A stretch of DNA of 14,919 nucleotides, from assembly GCA_937960625.1 (NCBI GenBank), contig CALGPD010000032.1:1-14919 (forward strand). The letters run 5' to 3'. The notes beneath the pieces were generated by a model. That model did no database searches. It was given only the letters and a program-made list of their open reading frames with translations, and had not been told where the DNA came from. Below, in pieces: positions 13,729 to 14,919 of the stretch. How positions within the stretch are numbered: position 1 is the stretch's first letter; each line of letters starts with the position of its first letter. Source of the DNA: an uncultured Spirochaetia bacterium. GTDB lineage: Bacteria > Spirochaetota > CALGPD01. A program made the translations under genes and the position numbers.

Positions 13729-13730
13729 AC

Positions 13731-14919
13731 CTAATTGTTTAAAAAATTATTCACCCATTTTTCATAAATCACTTTATCAATAATTAGTTTAAGGTTTTTC
13801 TTTGCTTTTTTGCTAAAAGGTTCAATTTTTAAATACGAAATCAATATACGTTTTGCGTTCTCAAAATCCCCGGTATTGAAATATACGTTGGCTATTGCAA
13901 AATATGCCTGTTTATAATCAGGTTTTAGTTTAATACATTTGTAATATTCTCTAACCGCTCTATCATATTTTTTTCTTTTATCATAAGCCGCTGCTTTTAT
14001 AAATTGGATTTCAAGGTCGTTTTGAATTTTTAAAGATAAATCAGCGTATTCAATTGCTTTTTTATGGTTTTTAATGCGGAAAAATAGTTTAGCATAATAT
14101 TGCAGAGCTTTTGAATTCTTTGAATTGCAATTAACAGCAGTTTCAAAATGGCTGAAAGTATATCCTGTAATATCCCTGCGGGAATTGTAAAGATCAATAC
14201 CCCTGCCCAAAACCGTGTCAGAATAAAAAAGCAGAAAGTTTTTAATAATAGCTATAAAAACAAATGGAATTAAAACGTATAAAAATACCGAAGGAAATTT
14301 AAACGTGTTCTCTTTCTTGTTTGGAAACAATGATAATACAAAAAACGAAACAAATACCGGAATACTGAATATAGAAAACTTAAATAATAAAGACAACGGA
14401 TAAAAACAAATGCCGGCGAAAAGAAAAATATTTAATAAAGACTTTTGTTGGGAGTTTAATATTTTTATTATGCGCCGAAATATTAGAAAAAGGAATAGTA
14501 AAAACACCAATAACCCTAAAAACCCATAGGATAGATAAATTTGAACATAAGCGTTTTGCATATACGCCGGGTTGTTCCAGAGTTTGACGTTTTTATTTTT
14601 TATTTCAATATATTTACTCTGAGCTTTTAAAAAATCCTGCTTAATAACTCCAAAACCTTTGCCAATGGACTTGTTTTTATTTGGAATTCGTAAAGCAACG
14701 TTAATATTATGACCGTGCTTTTTTAAATTCTTGTTATAAAACTTGCCGGTAAATTCTTTATCCTGTAACGCGATACAAAGGCCGAAACCGAGAATGAAAA
14801 TTATCATGACTATCCAGTATACGCTTTGCCTTCGCCGGCCTTTAATAAAATAAAAATACAAGAAAACTGAAACACAACCGGTAATAAATACTGCTATGTA
14901 TTCAAGAACAGTACCGGTT
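13731..14919 (-). CDS. O-antigen ligase-like membrane protein with C-terminal TPRs (5' end cut by the window)
   Basis: The frame is open to the window edge: about 19 codons before the TTG at 14861 are coding (hydrophobic, continuing a TM segment), so the N-terminus lies outside and the TTG is internal. The visible 395 residues show a TM at about 33-50, an extracytoplasmic loop with GKGFG (86-90) and the O-antigen ligase/polymerase signature QNAYVQIYLSYGFLGLL (121-137), where members usually read HN-x-Y-L-Q, four further TM segments (to about 232), and three TPR units (about 269-370; for example KYDRAVREYYKCIKLKPDY, GDFENAKRILISYLKIEP). The Wzy_C (WaaL/Wzy) fold joins or polymerises lipid-linked glycans at the outer face of the inner membrane, and ligase-TPR hybrids are a known arrangement. 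The substrate is unknown; there are no glycosyltransferases in the window. Confidence 0.85.
   Translation of the reverse strand, partial: TGTVLEYIAVFITGCVSVFLYFYFIKGRRRQSVYWIVMIIFILGFGLCIALQDKEFTGKFYNKNLKKHGHNINVALRIPNKNKSIGKGFGVIKQDFLKAQSKYIEIKNKNVKLWNNPAYMQNAYVQIYLSYGFLGLLVFLLFLFLIFRRIIKILNSQQKSLLNIFLFAGICFYPLSLLFKFSIFSIPVFVSFFVLSLFPNKKENTFKFPSVFLYVLIPFVFIAIIKNFLLFYSDTVLGRGIDLYNSRRDITGYTFSHFETAVNCNSKNSKALQYYAKLFFRIKNHKKAIEYADLSLKIQNDLEIQFIKAAAYDKRKKYDRAVREYYKCIKLKPDYKQAYFAIANVYFNTGDFENAKRILISYLKIEPFSKKAKKNLKLIIDKVIYEKWVNNFLNN

Noticed and set aside
1..14919. CRISPR array, tRNA, rRNA, riboswitch, transposase or defence system
   Set aside because: I looked through all intergenic spacers and gene products on both strands and saw no regularly spaced repeats, cloverleaf-like sequences with tRNA consensus arms, or known defence or mobile-element proteins.

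Overview
This is an AT-rich, gene-dense bacterial window (about one third G+C by eye) with two-membrane features: predicted lipoproteins, a FecR-type lipoprotein, a secreted beta-propeller and an O-antigen-ligase-like membrane protein. The relaxed lipoboxes (LLQC, VFSC, IFNC), the yajC-(unknown)-secD-secF order, and the lone FecR/PEGA and DUF4349 lipoproteins would fit a spirochaete or a related uncultured lineage. That is an inference from gene content; no rRNA, tRNA or other phylogenetic marker is visible.

Layout. 1-440: the C-terminal end of an unrecognised + strand ORF runs tail to tail into a DUF1330 gene. 441-738: a spacer holding a promoter and a degenerate inverted-repeat element. 739-2174: on the minus strand, a Na+/Ca2+ exchanger-family gene and an unrecognised 111-aa protein, each with its own TTGACA-type promoter candidate. 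2252-6537: the minus-strand Sec accessory operon yajC, a novel 178-aa membrane protein, secD and secF, closed by a clear intrinsic terminator. 6774-9051, plus strand: prmA (ribosomal protein L11 methyltransferase) overlapping a FecR/PEGA lipoprotein. 9158-10352, plus strand: an orphan purS followed closely by a DUF4349 lipoprotein. 10355-11227: a divergent pair, a basic 108-aa protein and a small lipoprotein. 11234-13324: a large secreted seven-bladed propeller-like protein with a duplicated Trp-rich C-terminus. 13498-13728: a small Cys-rich protein. 13731-14919: an O-antigen-ligase/TPR membrane protein cut by the window edge.

How the genes relate. The only tight functional unit is the Sec operon: SecD and SecF form the proton-driven complex that assists late steps of protein export, with YajC as partner. 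Here SecD and SecF both carry large extra segments in their extracytoplasmic parts, and the operon holds an extra two-membrane-segment protein between yajC and secD. Many of the other genes encode likely exported clients (three lipoproteins, one secreted propeller).

No CRISPR array, transposase, phage gene or recognised defence system is present. The best candidates for undescribed biology are the 178-aa Sec-operon protein with the enlarged SecD/SecF, and the exact 52-residue-register duplication at the end of the propeller protein.
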